DNA of 64,000 bases from Flaccisagitta enflata (GCA_965153355.1 OZ231128.1:36828001-36892000); one strand, 5' to 3'. Counted from the stretch's first letter, positions 1 through 26,374 are shown. Numbers and translations: made by a program. The notes: generated from the sequence alone by a model not told the origin.

Positions 1-141
1 CGCCCTTCTTTCTATCTCATCCCTACTTACGCCAACTTAGAGCCATCGCACACTGGCCTTTAATGGCCACCTATCAGGCCTATCAGGCCTATCTCAACTC
101 TATCCACCCATAACCGCCGCCTTCTACCCTCACACTGGCCC
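1..141. repeat. Short low-complexity tract, partly duplicated at 783-835
   Basis: There is no gene. The phrase CAGGCCTATCTCAACTC and the following ATCCACCCATAACC text recur just beyond the MITE at about 783-831, so the MITE sits between two copies of a local duplication. Confidence 0.5.
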
Positions 142-143
142 TA

Positions 144-755
144 CAGTGCGGCGCAAAAATAAGTTTCAATCAGTTTAGTAAGCAAATATTTCAAAAGTAT
201 TGAGTTAAGACAATTAAAATCCATGATATATTTAAACATCTTCAAAAATTCTACAAATCTAGTCCAATCCCATTATTGTAACTTAATTTGTAAAAAAGTT
301 ATACAAGTTCAAAGAAGGGATATAATTAACCAGTACTAACTATTGATGAAACACATCTTAGACCTTGTTTTTCTTAAGTAGTCTAAAAAAGAATCATGAT
401 TCATGCATCATATCCATAAGCTTTTTAAAGATCTTCAAAAAATCTTCAAATCTAGACCAAGCAGAACTTTATAGCTTGATTCCTTTTCAAATGACATTAG
501 TTTGAAGTGAATCAGTCATGTTTTAAAGCAATGAAAATATCATCATTTTTTGCTGTTTTTCTCAAGGTAATTTTGATATGTACTACTTCAAATCAATGTC
601 ACGCCTAAACAAAAAGAGCTAGAAATCTGGGATTGGTCCCAAATTAAAGAAATCTAAAATTCCTTTAATAATCTCACTGATAAAAGGTTCTTATCTGCTA
701 TGGAACACACAAAAGACTTGTGACAAAACCTGAAACTTATTTTTGCGCCGCACTG
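144..755. mobile_element. MITE with 25-bp terminal inverted repeats and TA duplication
   Basis: The left end (144-168, beginning CAGTGCGGCGCAAAAATAAG) is the exact reverse complement of the right end (731-755). TA dinucleotides flank both ends (142-143 and 756-757), as for Tc1/mariner/IS630 elements. The 612-bp interior is AT-rich with no useful open frame, so this is a non-autonomous element. The termini resemble those of the elements at 47,938 and 57,304, which suggests one mobilising transposase family. Confidence 0.9.
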
Positions 756-757
756 TA

Positions 758-1442
758 AATGACACTTTTCAAGCTATCTCTATTCAGGCCTATCTCAACT
801 CTATCCACCCATAACCACCACCTTCCACCCTCGGGTACCGCTGACCATCTTACGCTTTTGCGACTGTTTACCTTCAGAAGGGAAAAAGTCGAAATATACA
901 AGAGCAAAAGACTCCTCCTATTTCCAACAAAGAAGGACAGACAGGTTTTCCCAAGCAGGTTAACGGGTCACTTCATTTTTACCTGAAAAAAAAACAAAAA
1001 CAGGACTTAACTCACCCAAGCGTCGACATAATTTGAAGAGTGGTCACTTGTCACCTATTTTCCCTCTGGTGTCGTGTTTACACTGTAGACACAGTCGCGC
1101 GTAAAACATGAGTTGTCTTCAATCATATCTGTCAATGTGCCCTCTTGTCATTTAAGTGATCCCTTATGAATTTCTTTGTTGCATGTTTCCTTAACCCCAA
1201 ATACGAAAAGAACTTCCAAACAAGTGCCCCGAGGATATGTCAATCGATGGGTCCTTAGCCAACCTTATATAATGTAGATTTGCATCATTTCATCTAATCT
1301 GATGATTTTCCAAGTAACACCCCTCTAAAAATTTGGCAAACTGGGATCAGAGCTTGTCCATAAATGCTTTAAGAATAGTTGACTCGTAGTCTAGGTGGAA
1401 GGATGACCTTAAAATATTTCATTTATATCAGAGTTTCACAAA
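758..1442. other. No gene seen
   Basis: The text is unique-looking and AT-rich, with only short chance frames. A weak hairpin-family remnant (AGTCGCGCGTAAAA) lies near 1,091. Confidence 0.4.
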
Positions 1443-1626
1443 AACAAGGCCGGATACACGGCAGGACAGTCGCAGATGGATGGGCAGGAGCAGTAATACA
1501 TAAACCACTCACAATTCAGAAATGTGACGGACCAACAGATGGACCAACGGACAGACCAACGGACGGACCGACGAACCGACCGACCGACACGGCAAGGTGT
1601 AGAGTCGCGTGACCGCGACTAAAAAA
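1443..1626 (+). repeat. Family B hairpin-ended repeat
   Basis: The head is ACAAGGCCGGATACACGG, followed by a GGGCAGGAGCAGTAATA segment, a variable GGAC/GACC tetranucleotide tract, and a terminal GAGTCGCG..CGCGACTAAAAA hairpin. This is the reference copy for the family in this window. Confidence 0.75.
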
Positions 1627-1859
1627 TGTCAAATGCGAGCCAACAAATGGCATCTTTTGCCTTCTTTCAATTAATACCATGCATATGTTTTTGATAAAAG
1701 TGCTAAATTGACTGGCCGTCTCTTTGCGGTGTTCTTTCCTTATCTGAACTGGATGTAGTAGAAGAAGAATGATTAAGAGGCTAACCAAGTATCGACTAAT
1801 GCAATAGTTTAAAAAATGATGAAGCAATTATAATACTCAATGGACCACCTGATGCCAAT

Positions 1860-2043
1860 CTGAGCCCATTTTGTAGCGGACAGTTATGGATGGACAAACA
1901 GACAGACAGACAGTCAGACAGTCAAAACCTCCTCAAGAGATGCGTGGGCGCATTTAATAACGAGACAGACAGACAGACGGACAAACATGGTCATGGACGG
2001 ACAAAACCGCTTCTAGAGATGCATGGACGCATGAAATAACAAA
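1860..2043 (+). repeat. Two tandem family-D-like hairpin ends
   Basis: Two consecutive blocks each have CAGACAGACAGAC-type tetranucleotides followed by AGAGATGCGTGGGCGCAT or AGAGATGCATGGACGCAT and an A-rich tail. The second block is an imperfect tandem copy of the first. Confidence 0.55.
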
Positions 2044-2139
2044 ACGGCGACACGTGTTGTAAAATCATTAACATGCAACAACCACTGCGACAAGAACCCC
2101 CACAAAAATTCGGCTTTTCTTCCTCCGCGCGACCATTTA

Positions 2140-2908
2140 CAGGGTGTTTCACATCAAACAGGACAAAAGAAAACGATGTATTTCTGCTTCTAGAAGTGCA
2201 AAATCATTTCTGAAAACTGTTCCTAAGAGATAACTTCAGACGATTTTTGAATGATACAGACTTTTGCTAGTCATGGTTAACATATAACCTCAGCAAAACT
2301 ATGAAAAAATGCCTTTTTTTAGCAAAAAACACAAATTTCTATCCTACTACGAGGTCTTTCCATAGATTTTCCATGCCATATACAAATAAAGATGACAAAA
2401 AATGGTCAAAAATGTTTGTCAGTTAAGCTAGGAGGACACTGAAGATTGGGATTCCCTCATGACCTTGGGCAAAATTCTATCATTCAATATAGTAATTGAA
2501 TGTTTTGTCAATGCACATGAAACTGGTTTGTGACGAAACTGACAAAAAAGTTTCTGGACCCAATCAATATTATACAATTTTCTCATTTTCTGCAGTTATG
2601 ATTCTACCTCATAATATTTTTAATTCAAGACCATCGCCAGGATAATGGCACCATTTGTTTGGAAATGAGAGTGGGATAAAAGAATGCTTGTCAATACACA
2701 ACAGAACAAGAAAAAACTCCTAGTAAAAACTGTACTTTTGCTTTCAACATTACAAAGGGATTCAGATTTTTTAATGAGCCTTTGGCAAAATACAGATAAA
2801 AAGATCGTTTTTTGAGGGCTTTCTGAACCTGTCTACAGAATCATTCTACCATTTTTAGAAGCTGAGATACATCGTTTTCTTTGGTCCTGTTTGGCGTGGT
2901 ACTCCCTG
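2140..2908. mobile_element. MITE with ~57-bp inverted repeats and TA duplication
   Basis: The left end from 2,140 (CAGGGTGTTTC... then AACAGGACAAAAGAAAACGA) matches the reverse complement of the right end up to 2,908 for about 57 bp with some mismatches. TA flanks at 2,138-2,139 and 2,909-2,910. The CAGGGTG terminus is typical of mariner/IS630-like elements. The interior is AT-rich without a transposase frame. Confidence 0.8.
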
Positions 2909-3021
2909 TAGTAGAGGTAATGGATTTAATGGTTAAGACCACGAGGAAGCTATTCATAAATTCATAAGAAAGAAAAAAGTGCATGAGAGGGAGAGATAGT
3001 ATGGTAGGTGAAAGAGATAGA

Positions 3022-3252
3022 AAACAAGTGACATGGGGTCACAATATAGTTGCGGACGGGTGGGCAGGGGCATACAACCTCCACCCCATACTCAGTCACA
3101 CACAAAGACAATCATAACTGCAGTATCATAAATGCGTGTTTTCGCAATTTTTGGCTTGATTATCACGGACCAACAGACAAACTGATGGACGGACGGATGG
3201 ACCAACGGAAGTACAAAGCCTGCTACAAAGTTGAGTGTCCGCAACTAAAACA
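3022..3252 (+). repeat. Family B variant (GTTGC hairpin type)
   Basis: ACAAGTGACATGGGGTCACA leads into TGCGGACGGGTGGGCAGGGG, then a GGAC/GACC tract, ending GAGTGTCCGCAACTAAAAC. The stem uses TT/AA pairs where other copies have TC/GA. Confidence 0.55.
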
Positions 3253-3253
3253 G

Positions 3254-3373
<120 letters not shown>

Positions 3374-3583
3374 CTGCTTTCTCCTTCTTCCATGGTCGCT
3401 TACGAGCTCTGTGGTTGGTTATGCCCAAATAGTATACTTAGTGAGGGTGTAGGACTGTATGTCTGCCCTAGCAAGTAGAGCCCCTTTACCTTTATCTTAC
3501 TTTGGTTCCCACCCTTGAGACCCTAAATCTAATGTCAGCTTCCCGGCACAGATTCCAGTCGTTACACGTGTTTGCTCCCATTT

Positions 3584-3664
3584 CTAGGTGCGCCAAAGCA
3601 CCTCTATAAGAGGCTCTGTCTGTTGGTTGATTGTTTGGTTGGTCGGTTGGTCGGTAACGCTCGA
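3584..3664 (-). repeat. Family C hairpin end
   Basis: Reads AGGTGCGCCAAAGCACCTCT, then ATAAGAGGCTCTGTC and a GGTT/GGTC tract. It matches the 3' end of the family C copy at 32,203 on the opposite strand. Confidence 0.55.
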
Positions 3665-3730
3665 GTTGAAAATCTCGAAATAAAGCAAAAATCACTGGAA
3701 ATGATTCAGAGGTATGCTAGGATGATTCCC

Positions 3731-3795
3731 AGATGCGCCATAGCACCTCTATAAGAGGCTCTGTCCGTCCATGCATCCGTCCGTCACGCTCGAAT
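3731..3795 (-). repeat. Second family C hairpin end
   Basis: AGATGCGCCATAGCACCTCT followed by ATAAGAGGCTCTGTCCGTCC. It is a partial copy of the preceding element, about 145 bp downstream. Confidence 0.5.
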
Positions 3796-3895
3796 GAAAA
3801 AATCGCTAAAAATGTTTGAAATCAATTGAAAACTCATTTCGTTCATCATTGATAAAACTCGTCATTTTATTCACTAAAATAATCAGCTACGGTTA

Positions 3896-4107
3896 GGTCT
3901 GATAGAGCTGGTGATGGGTCGGATAGGGCTGGTGATAGGTCGGATAGGTCTGGGGATAGGTCTGATAGAGCTGGGTATAGGTCTGATAGAGCTCGGGATA
4001 GGTCTGATAGAGCTCGGGATATGTTTGATAGAGCTCGGGATAGGTCTGATAGAGCTCGGGATAGGTCTGATAGAGCTAGGGATAGGTCTGATGGAGCTAG
4101 GGATAGG
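3896..4107. repeat. 21-bp minisatellite, about 10 units
   Basis: Tandem units of 21 bp built on GGTCTGATAGAGCTCGGGAT. Because 21 is a multiple of three, the array stays open in several frames and produces a spurious heptad-repeat peptide. Confidence 0.85.
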
Positions 4108-4264
4108 TCTCAGAATTAATAACGCCCGGCGCACCGTCTTGGCCCGTGTTCATTTGAATGGCCCACGTAGTGTACCATAACAGGACAAAAATATAAGCCA
4201 GTGCCTAGAGATGACAACTATGGTATAAAAATGTTCTTAAGTATGTGTAGATCACATCTATATA

Positions 4265-4637
4265 GGGTTTTGCCTGCGTCCTGATTCATCTAGGGACATT
4301 TTCTTGCTCTTGAACTCAGTAGGTTCAACAATTTGGAGGCTCTGAATGGACAAGATTTTTTTCATCTGAGATTGGAATTTTGCGAGTTTTTTTTTCAACA
4401 AGTCCTACAAATTTATAAGCAGGCTTACCAAATTTTACACATGGCGTATTCAATCAATCCTGAACCTTCGCTAAAGATTTGGCATCCTCCCTCATATCAT
4501 AAGTACCATTTTTCATTTCTAGAATAGTACCATATGAAATGGAAAAAACATTTTTTGCCGCATTTTGATTTGAGTGAAGTAGTTAACTTCAAGGGGCAAA
4601 AAGAGGCTTTGGATAAGCTAGGACGCAGGTAAAACCA
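4265..4637. mobile_element. 373-bp MITE, TA duplication
   Basis: The left terminus GGGTTTTGCCTGCGTCCT pairs with the right terminus AGGACGCAGGTAAAACCA. TA flanks lie at 4,263-4,264 and 4,638-4,639. There is no transposase. The 64-codon frame inside it is not credible as a gene. Confidence 0.75.
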
Positions 4638-4826
4638 TATGTTTTCTTGCTCAGGGTAAGCAACTGTACTAGTTTCAGCCGTTTATTTAGGTCAAAAGTG
4701 CCAGCATATTTTTTTTTTTGTCTTGAGGTGATGCCCTCTGGGAACATAGTGTGGCCGTTCCACACCGACAGACCAACTGATCGACCACCAAAACGGGTAG
4801 AATGAGATTTCGTGCCGGTGAATATA

Positions 4827-4972
4827 AAGAGGCCGGATACACGGTTGGGCAGGAGCAGTGATGTAGGGGATCAGTCATTTTGGCAGGAGCGGCGAGGCGA
4901 AAAACTTGCTTAATCAATTAAAGTGACCGACCGACGGATTGACCGAAAACTGACGTGTCCGCGACTAAAAAT
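4827..4972 (+). repeat. Family B copy
   Basis: Head AGAGGCCGGATACACGG, GGGCAGGAGCAGTGATG segment, short GACC tract, and the end GTGTCCGCGACTAAAAA. The left half of the terminal hairpin is degraded. Confidence 0.65.
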
Positions 4973-5220
4973 TGAATCGACTGCAAACCAGGAGGCAAGT
5001 TACAACACTTTCTTCGGTTTGACATTAGGCAACATGCAAGGGTTAAGTGCGGAATGAATGTGATATGAATTAAATCTGTAAAGCATTCAACAACAGAGTT
5101 TTTTTTATCCAAACTTTTTACATCAAATTTTTCATTTCCTGTTTCCGCCGTTTGTATCTCATATTTTGGCTTCCTCCTCCGCTTATTTGAATCCATCCTG
5201 TTTTGCCTGGAGAGTTGTTG

Positions 5221-5437
5221 AGAAGAAGAAGAAGAAGAAGAAGAAGAAGAAGAAGAAGAAGAAGAAGAAGAAGAAGAAGAAGAAGAAGAAGAAGAAGAAG
5301 AAGCAGAAGAAGAAGAAGATGAAGAAAAAGAAAAAGAAAAAGAAAAAGAAAAAGAAAAAGAAAAAGAAAAAGAAAAAGAAGAAGAAGAAGAAAGGGAAGC
5401 AGAAGAAGAAGAAGAAGAAGAAGAAGAAGAAGAAGAA

Positions 5438-5469
<32 letters not shown>

Positions 5470-5587
5470 ATATGAAAAACAAAAACAAAACAAAAAACAA
5501 AAGAAAGAGAAGAAGATGAAGAAGAAGAAGAAGAAGAAGAAGAAGAAGAAGAAGAAGAAGAAGAAGAAGAAGAAGAAGAAGAAGAAG

Positions 5588-5619
<32 letters not shown>

Positions 5620-5860
5620 GTAGAAGAAGGAGAAGAAGAAGAAGTAGAAGAAGAAGAAGAAGAAGAATATGAAAAACAAAAACAAAACAAAAAACAAAAG
5701 AAAGAGATGAAGATGAAGAAGAAGAAGAAGAAGAAGAAGAAGAAGAAGAAGAAGAAGAAGAAGAAGAAGAAGAAGGAAGAAGAAGGAAGAAGAGGGAAGA
5801 AGAAGAAAAGGAGGAAGGAGAAGAAGAAGAAGCAGAAGAAGTAGCAGAAGAAAAAAAGAA
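5221..5860. repeat. (GAA)n compound microsatellite with higher-order duplication
   Basis: GAA units are mixed with GAAAAA units. A non-repeat block of about 60 bp (GAATATGAAAAACAAAAAC... to GATGAAG) occurs at 5,466-5,525 and again at 5,664-5,721. Poly-Ser, poly-Phe, poly-Leu and poly-Lys frames here are artefacts. Confidence 0.95.
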
Positions 5861-5933
5861 AGACTAGAACAAGTTCAGGATAAGTGCAAATGGGCAGTGA
5901 TGGATGAAGGACCTAAAGAGTGGGGGAAGAAAG

Positions 5934-6165
<232 letters not shown>

Positions 6166-6262
6166 AAGAAGAAAAAAAAGAAGTAGAAGTAGATGTAGAA
6201 GAAGTAAAGAAGACGACGAAGACGATAAAGACGAAGGAAAGCGAAGTTTGGAATGGTGACAA

Positions 6263-6480
6263 AATGAATTAATTCCGTCGATAAATCACTTTTTACAAGA
6301 CGGCTCTAAAGATCCTCGCACGCGCGAAGAGAGATCCATCCAGCCCACGTGCCAACTCAAACTACGAATATGTTGTAGAATACAATTACAAACACACGAA
6401 TGAGTTTATAACGACTCAATGACGTACGTCTAATTACTCGCTGTACAACCAAGTGCACCAAAATGAAAACAACACAGTGT
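6263..6480. other. No gene seen
   Basis: Unique-looking mixed sequence without a supported feature. Confidence 0.35.
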
Positions 6481-6556
6481 AATAAGAAATCTAAAATAAA
6501 TTAAACACCAGTGAGAGCAATAAGAAATCTAAAATAAATTAAACACCAGTGAGAGC
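6481..6556. repeat. 38-bp perfect tandem duplication
   Basis: The 38-bp unit beginning AATAAGAAATCTAAAATAAA and ending CAGTGAGAGC is present twice without mismatch (6,481-6,518 and 6,519-6,556). Confidence 0.9.
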
Positions 6557-6988
6557 TCCAAAGGCTCTCATCCTTAAGTAAAGTAGGGTTGAGTAGTAGT
6601 GTTGTCCAACTTTCATATATTTCAGTGCCATGGTATAGAATGCCGGCGATCCCATATGGTTGATTCTCGATTCTTGCCAAAACAGCACAATCGTCTGGTA
6701 CTCTTTCTTGTCACTGGTACTTGTAGCAAACATGTTAGAATTATTGATTTTTTCCTGGTTGGTTCCTGGTTGGATTGTTGTCTTGAATTATTTCATGATT
6801 ATGTTGAGATAGACTTAGTTATTTTGAATACTAAGGATAGTTGTGATGGGTCCGGATTAAACACCAGTGAGAGCTCCAAAGGCTCTCATCCTTAAGTAAA
6901 GTAGGGTTGAGTAGTAGTGTTGTCCAACTTTCATATATTTCAGTGCCATGGTATAGAACGTCATCGGTGATCCCATATGGTTGATTCT
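6541..6988. repeat. ~130-bp direct repeat pair
   Basis: 6,541-6,667 (AAACACCAGTGAGAGCTCCA... to TGATTCT) recurs at 6,859-6,988, differing mainly by a 3-bp insertion near GAACGTCATCGG. The spacing is about 320 bp. This suggests a recent segmental duplication or a degenerate element border. Confidence 0.85.
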
Positions 6989-9900
6989 ATTTCCCACTAA
7001 TGGTATGGTTTTTAACAACAATGCCTTTGATATCTAGATTATCCTTGGGATAGCCATCATCATTTGTTATTTGCTAATCATGAAAAATTTATTCTTTGAG
7101 CAATTCTTAAAGAAAAGATTTCGTTTGACATGTATATCTTAAACATATTACACAATACCTTGCGTTCTTGAGTTCTGATAACATTAGTTTGTATCTGGAT
7201 CATTAATGTGACTGGAAAAGTTAGTTTATTATCTTACCACATCCCAAACATCAATTATTCTGAAACTGCCTTTCTTGATAATCTAATCATCAAGAAGCGG
7301 ATGTGTCTCTAAGAGTACCAGTGTCTTAATCTGGATTTAGTTGGAAGTTTCTTCTTTAAAACTATAAACTTAAATTCAGAGGATATTCCCCAGTGGACTG
7401 ATTGTGATGATCTTTGAAAATCATTATGGATTTATACTGAACCTCTATTACAAGCACATTCTAAACTTAGATTTACGATATACTAAAACTGATTATAGAT
7501 CATTTTACTTCTTAGATACCTCAGATTACTTCTATTTGTTTTGTACAGATCTATTGATAGATGTTGAATTGTGTGTCATAAACCTGTTACCATCATTTTC
7601 CTGACTATGGCCCCAAATGATGGTTCACTGAAGGTTCAGTACTACGGGCAGTTTGACCAATTTACCAAAGGAATGACCAATCCGGGATGAGTTGACGTTG
7701 CGTGAACTTTGAAAATATGAAACCGTGTCTTCAAATGCGATAATAGCAACTTGGCGAAGGCATTTTCCATAAAAATGGACATGAAAAATCAGAAACAGCT
7801 ATCAGGTCAATGTTTATATTAAAGGCATTACAAATGACTATTCTTACCGTCGTGTCTATTTAAAGATCTCTAAGATTAGTATTTACTAATGACCTTCTGA
7901 GTTATTGTCTCATTGGGACTCACTCCAGTCCGCTGATTCAGATGTTTAGCGTTATGATTAAAAGAACGCGATCCATGATGTTAGTTCTACCTGATTATGG
8001 TCGAAGCCGTCAACTAGGGTTTTTCATGAAACTCTCTAACACCATTTGAACTATGATCATCTGAATGATTATTCCCGTTCAGTTTATAATAAGCGCAGCC
8101 AGTTTTTCTTATTTGATCAGCCATCTCGGAAGGATTGAGGAGGTTGCAGTTTCTGAGAAGAGAAGTTTGAGGGTGCTAATGATAGTTACCTCTGGTTAAG
8201 TCCCAGATGGAAAGAGACTCTGTTGGGATATCTCCTTTCTTCACCTTTTGATCAGTGGTTTTTCTTTTACTATGTGTTGTTAAATGAGTTATTTCATTTG
8301 ATTATTAAATATCGTGTCTCATGGGCCAACAGTTGATCTGATGACTCTTTTTGACGCGCTTTTAGGCCACTGGGCGATTAAAGATATTGAAGCGATATGT
8401 CTGTCCACCTGAGCACTGGTCTGCTCCGTTGTTGTTGGTTCAAATCTCAATCATTCTGTTGTCCAGCTCTCACTTTGGTGGATCCAGCTATCATGCTTGA
8501 TCCTATCAAATTAGCGCGTCAGATTCTAGTCTATACATTCTTAACATTCTATTATGATTTCCAGTCCATGTCATATTTGTGATTATTTAACGTCTCACTT
8601 ATAACGATGTTTTCTCCACGTTTTGATTATGGTAGACGATGTATTAAACAATCCATTTGATAAGCGAGCTGTTATATGTTTAACTAATTAAAGCAGACCT
8701 TAATTTCTAAACTCATGATTCTGAACCTTTTATAAGACTGTTATGTGATAAATATGTTTGAGATGTTAATAAAACTTACCTGTTAAGTATGTGATGCATT
8801 ATGTTTTATGGTCTTAAAGTGATTAACCTAACAGACCTATTACTAAATGCAGGTATTCTACTCTTCAAGCTGGACAGGAGTGAGTTTCACTGAAGTTTAC
8901 ACTCATTAGAGTTCTGTGAACTTTTCTAGAACAATTATTACATGAACTTAAAACATGATTCTTAACAACAGCTCTTACATTTAACATCTTGGAAGCATTT
9001 TGTTCTGTTGTTGTATGTCAATATAGTCGATTTTCTTTCGAATATGAAAACTTTATAGTTGTTGAAGCTTATTATATTAACGAAATACTTATACTACTTA
9101 ACTTTTGGTTTCTGAAGTGGCATAGAAATATCCTTAACATGAAATTACAAACTATCTGTATTAGCTCTATCAGGAGGTGATGGAGTCCGATGGGGCATAA
9201 GCCTGATTATCTGGTGAGATCTTGTTTTTATTAATATATGTGACCTGATGATTATTGTTGATTGGATGTTGAAGGAAGAGAAAGGTTACCATGGACGATG
9301 AAATCTAGTGCAGGGCCTTTGTGTTGGACCTGATGGATCTTTGTTGCTAACTGGGATTTACTATGCCAGTGAGAAAGCTAGATCCATCATCAGTGGAAGC
9401 CACACATTTGCTCACTGAAGAAGGAGATATTGTACTATTCTGGTTACTGGTTTCATTAATTACATCTCTTTACCTTCAGGATCATATACTATATATTATT
9501 CTTAAATACCATTATTATAAGTGAAATCTAATATCTTATTATATGAACAATAAAGAAGAGATATCAATGATTAAGGGTGTGGTGAAAAACTTTAGCTACA
9601 TGAAGGGCTGGCTGATTAAACAAGAGATCTTAGGATTTATTAACTTTTTATTTACAAAAGATTCTTAACGTTATTCAGGAAGTAAATAACTAAAGCTATA
9701 ACGCATTCTATCCAAATTTCTCCAGAAGTTGAAATGTACGTCATCTATGTCTTAACAACTATTGTACGATGTTGAAAAGTTAGGAATGGATGAGCAAGCT
9801 AAGCTCTTCTGAGGGCAGTTCTGTACTGTTGCATGGATGTGATGACTCTGTTGATGAGTGATCAGACACGTGAAACTTACAGACTCTGTGAGATCTAAAT

Positions 9901-11010
9901 ATCAAGGCTGGTTCTTATGAAAGTTATTATTTTAGTTATATGTAAACAGTGAAATATTTACTACTGATGTTTATGAGCTGAATGAAGTATTTGTTCTGAG
10001 TGGGACAGTGATCAGAAGTTTGGGACTTTTGTGAAACTTGATGTCTTAGTTCTCTTAGATCTTCTGCGATGGAAGTTTGCGACGTGCTGCCTCAGGCAGG
10101 GATGGACTAGTCTTCCCAATAAATTCTTAAGGTGATTTTAGATTATTTGAATCATAATTAACTGATGTGTTAACAACGTGCTTTTACATGATTGTATCAG
10201 TATTGATTGATATATTAAGACTACCACAGAAGTATTAGCTAGCATTATGAGCCACACTCTATGTGGATAACGATTCGATTATGTCATAACGTAGCTGATT
10301 GATCTCCCAAAGGGATGATATTATAAATGATAATGATTTATTAAATTTCTGAACTAAAAGCTGCTGAGGGGGTTGTTTGAAATCTTCACGACCAGTACGA
10401 ATACTATGTAGCCTTCTGGAATTTGCTAGATCTATTCATTATGCGAGATTTTCTGATATGGGTTTTCCAGATTATTACGTTATTCTATCTGTTGGTTATT
10501 GTTAATATTTTACAGTTTGTTGATCGAGTCGAAGCGAAGGAAGACAGAAAAACATGGATGTAAACTAATATTATTAATCTCATTCATTATGAGGAACCAT
10601 ATTATTAAAAAGGATATCTGTCTTAAACATTAGCGTGTAATGGTTTTAGGCTGTTTGGTGAGTTAGTCTTATTAAGCATATTTTCTGGATTAATTAGGAA
10701 ACTTTACAACTTTATTAACTTTCTAAAATTCTTATCTTTATTGGGTTCTTGAAATTTGAGATGTTGTTATAACAGTGAAGCTGAAACTTTGTGTCTTGTT
10801 GTTAACTCTATTGTTTGGCACTATGGGGATGAGTACATTTGTACAACAATATGATAAGTTACCTAACAAAGCCACATTCTTGTTCAAATGAAACTGAAAC
10901 TGTTTTGTTCTCAAGATGTTGTGAATGATTCTTTGATTTTATTGTTTGTTGTTCTTCTAAATTTATCTTTGTGTGTGAAACAAATCACACAGTATGTTTC
11001 AATAATTTAG
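6989..11010. other. 4-kb AT-rich region without a supportable gene
   Basis: Both strands are interrupted by stops every few dozen codons. I see no splice-phased exon chain, inverted ends or recognisable domain motif. The even composition and lack of microsatellites set it apart from its surroundings. It could be a decayed mobile element that entered as a block. Confidence 0.4.
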
Positions 11011-11706
11011 TTATTGTTGCGCCCCAGTGGGCTTTGCCACGAGGGAGGCACTAAGTGGAACAGGAAGCCTACCGCGTGGGGCCTCCCTGTGCATAGGAGA
11101 GGAAGGTGACGGCGTTCCGGAACGAGACGTAAAATCGGTGACGTCCAGCGACAACCAAATATAGTCGCCTAATTCGATGGAAGTTCGGCTCGAAGATGGT
11201 AGCAAGAGCAGCTAAACGGTTCGAGAGGAGGATGCACCACTGTTAGGGACAGAATCTTGCTGACCCTCACCTTCCGGATGTAGTTCCACACGCGAGACCA
11301 CAGTCCACGACGGTAGAACGGAGAATATCGGACAGCCCTATGAGCTGCTTGTAGAAAAAGCCCTTTAAAGAAGCCCCATCAATGCCAAGAACTAATAATG
11401 ATAAAGAGACACAGTTTAACATTGGCATTGGAATGAATGTATATTTAGAAAGGGGCACTTATCAAATATCAATAATAGAATGCTGAATAACATTGGAACA
11501 ATGACGCATGAAGCTACTTCTACTTCACTTGAATGAGAGTTCATTAATGCATGGCTCCATGGATATTACGCCATGACATGATACAGTATCTTCTCCCTTA
11601 CAATATTGCTTTCTTCTACTTTGTCTTCTTTTTCTGGAAAACTTAAAAATCATCGCCGCCACCCACCTCTTACCTTTAATAAAACATAGGAAACACCAGA
11701 GGCAAC
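11011..11706. other. GC-richer patch without a gene
   Basis: Base composition shifts sharply at about 11,015 (CGCCCCAGTGGGCTTTGCC). Short frames exist on the minus strand but lack splice or coding support. Confidence 0.35.
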
Positions 11707-11867
11707 AAGGCCGGATACACGGCAAACCAGTCGCGGATGGTTGGGCAGGAGCAGTAATGCGAAAACCACTCGGAATTCAAAAATGTGACGGACGGACGGA
11801 CGGATCTACCGAACTACCGACCGACCGACTTGGCAAAGTGTATAGTCATGAGTCCGCGAGTAAAAAT
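11707..11867 (+). repeat. Family B copy
   Basis: ACAAGGCCGGATACACGGC head, GTCGCGGATGGTTGGGCAGG segment, GGAC/GACC tract, and a degenerate end (AGTCATGAGTCCGCGAGTAAAAA). It lies just downstream of the stop codon of the minus-strand gene. Confidence 0.75.
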
Positions 11868-12055
11868 CATTTCTGTACATTTTCTATATGAGAGGGGTGA
11901 CGGCGATAGTTTTATAGAGGTCCCCGGACAAAATTTTTGTAATGGTTCATCTTTATACAGGATTTTTAGTTATATCCCTCTTATAGAAAAATATCCTCTG
12001 ACTTAGCATGAACTCTTGTTCGGCTCACCCCTATCCTGATCCTCCTCCTTCTCCT

Positions 12056-25874
<13,819 letters not shown>

Positions 25875-26330
25875 CTGCAATAAGTCCGCTCTCCGCCAAG
25901 AGCTAACGCTATTGCTTCCTCGCTTCTTCCTCTCTTCCTTTCCTCCTTTCCTCCCCTCCTTTCCTTTCCTCCATTCGAGCGTTGCTTCATGCAAAGCACC
26001 GTTTTGGCTTTAACGTAGACCCGAGCGAGCATTTCTCAGGCTCCCTCGTCTTGTGTTTTTGATGCAATCGGATACAATGCATCATATGAAGAGAAAGTGG
26101 CAGTTTCGACGCAGGCGATCTCTCCCCTGACGCTAGCTGACTTATTTGGAGGTAACTTTTATTTTTTTTACGCGTGCACGCGATTTCCTACCCTTTAGTG
26201 TGCCGCAAAGACTGATTCTGCTGTGGTAGTATTTGAGTGGTTGAGTAAAAGAGGTACGTTGCCGTTGATAAGTCAGATAGGGTTTTTAATTATAATAGGG
26301 TTTTTAATTAGTAACTGAATTTGATTTCAG
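25875..26330. promoter_or_regulatory. Probable shared promoter region of two divergent genes
   Basis: This interval separates the first exons of the minus and plus genes. It holds a C/T-rich stretch (25,918-25,972) and a degraded family B hairpin (ACGCGTGCACGCG at about 26,169). No clear TATA box was seen. It should hold both start sites and the missing first exon of the minus gene; this is inference from layout. Confidence 0.3.
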
Positions 26331-26374
26331 GATGTTAGCCTTTTGATTCCCTCGGAAAAAAAACACACGTCAAG

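Noticed and set aside
5118-5697. Poly-Ser/poly-Phe/poly-Lys frames up to 259 codons
   Set aside because: They are translations of a GAA array in several frames and on both strands, with no splice or codon signal.
6989-11010. Degenerate LTR or DIRS-type retroelement
   Set aside because: I could not recognise a reverse transcriptase, integrase or recombinase motif in any frame, nor paired LTRs at the borders.
26041-26090. Tiny first exon ATGATGCATT for the minus-strand gene
   Set aside because: The phase fits, but ten coding bases and the weak donor GTATCC are too little support to annotate as the start.
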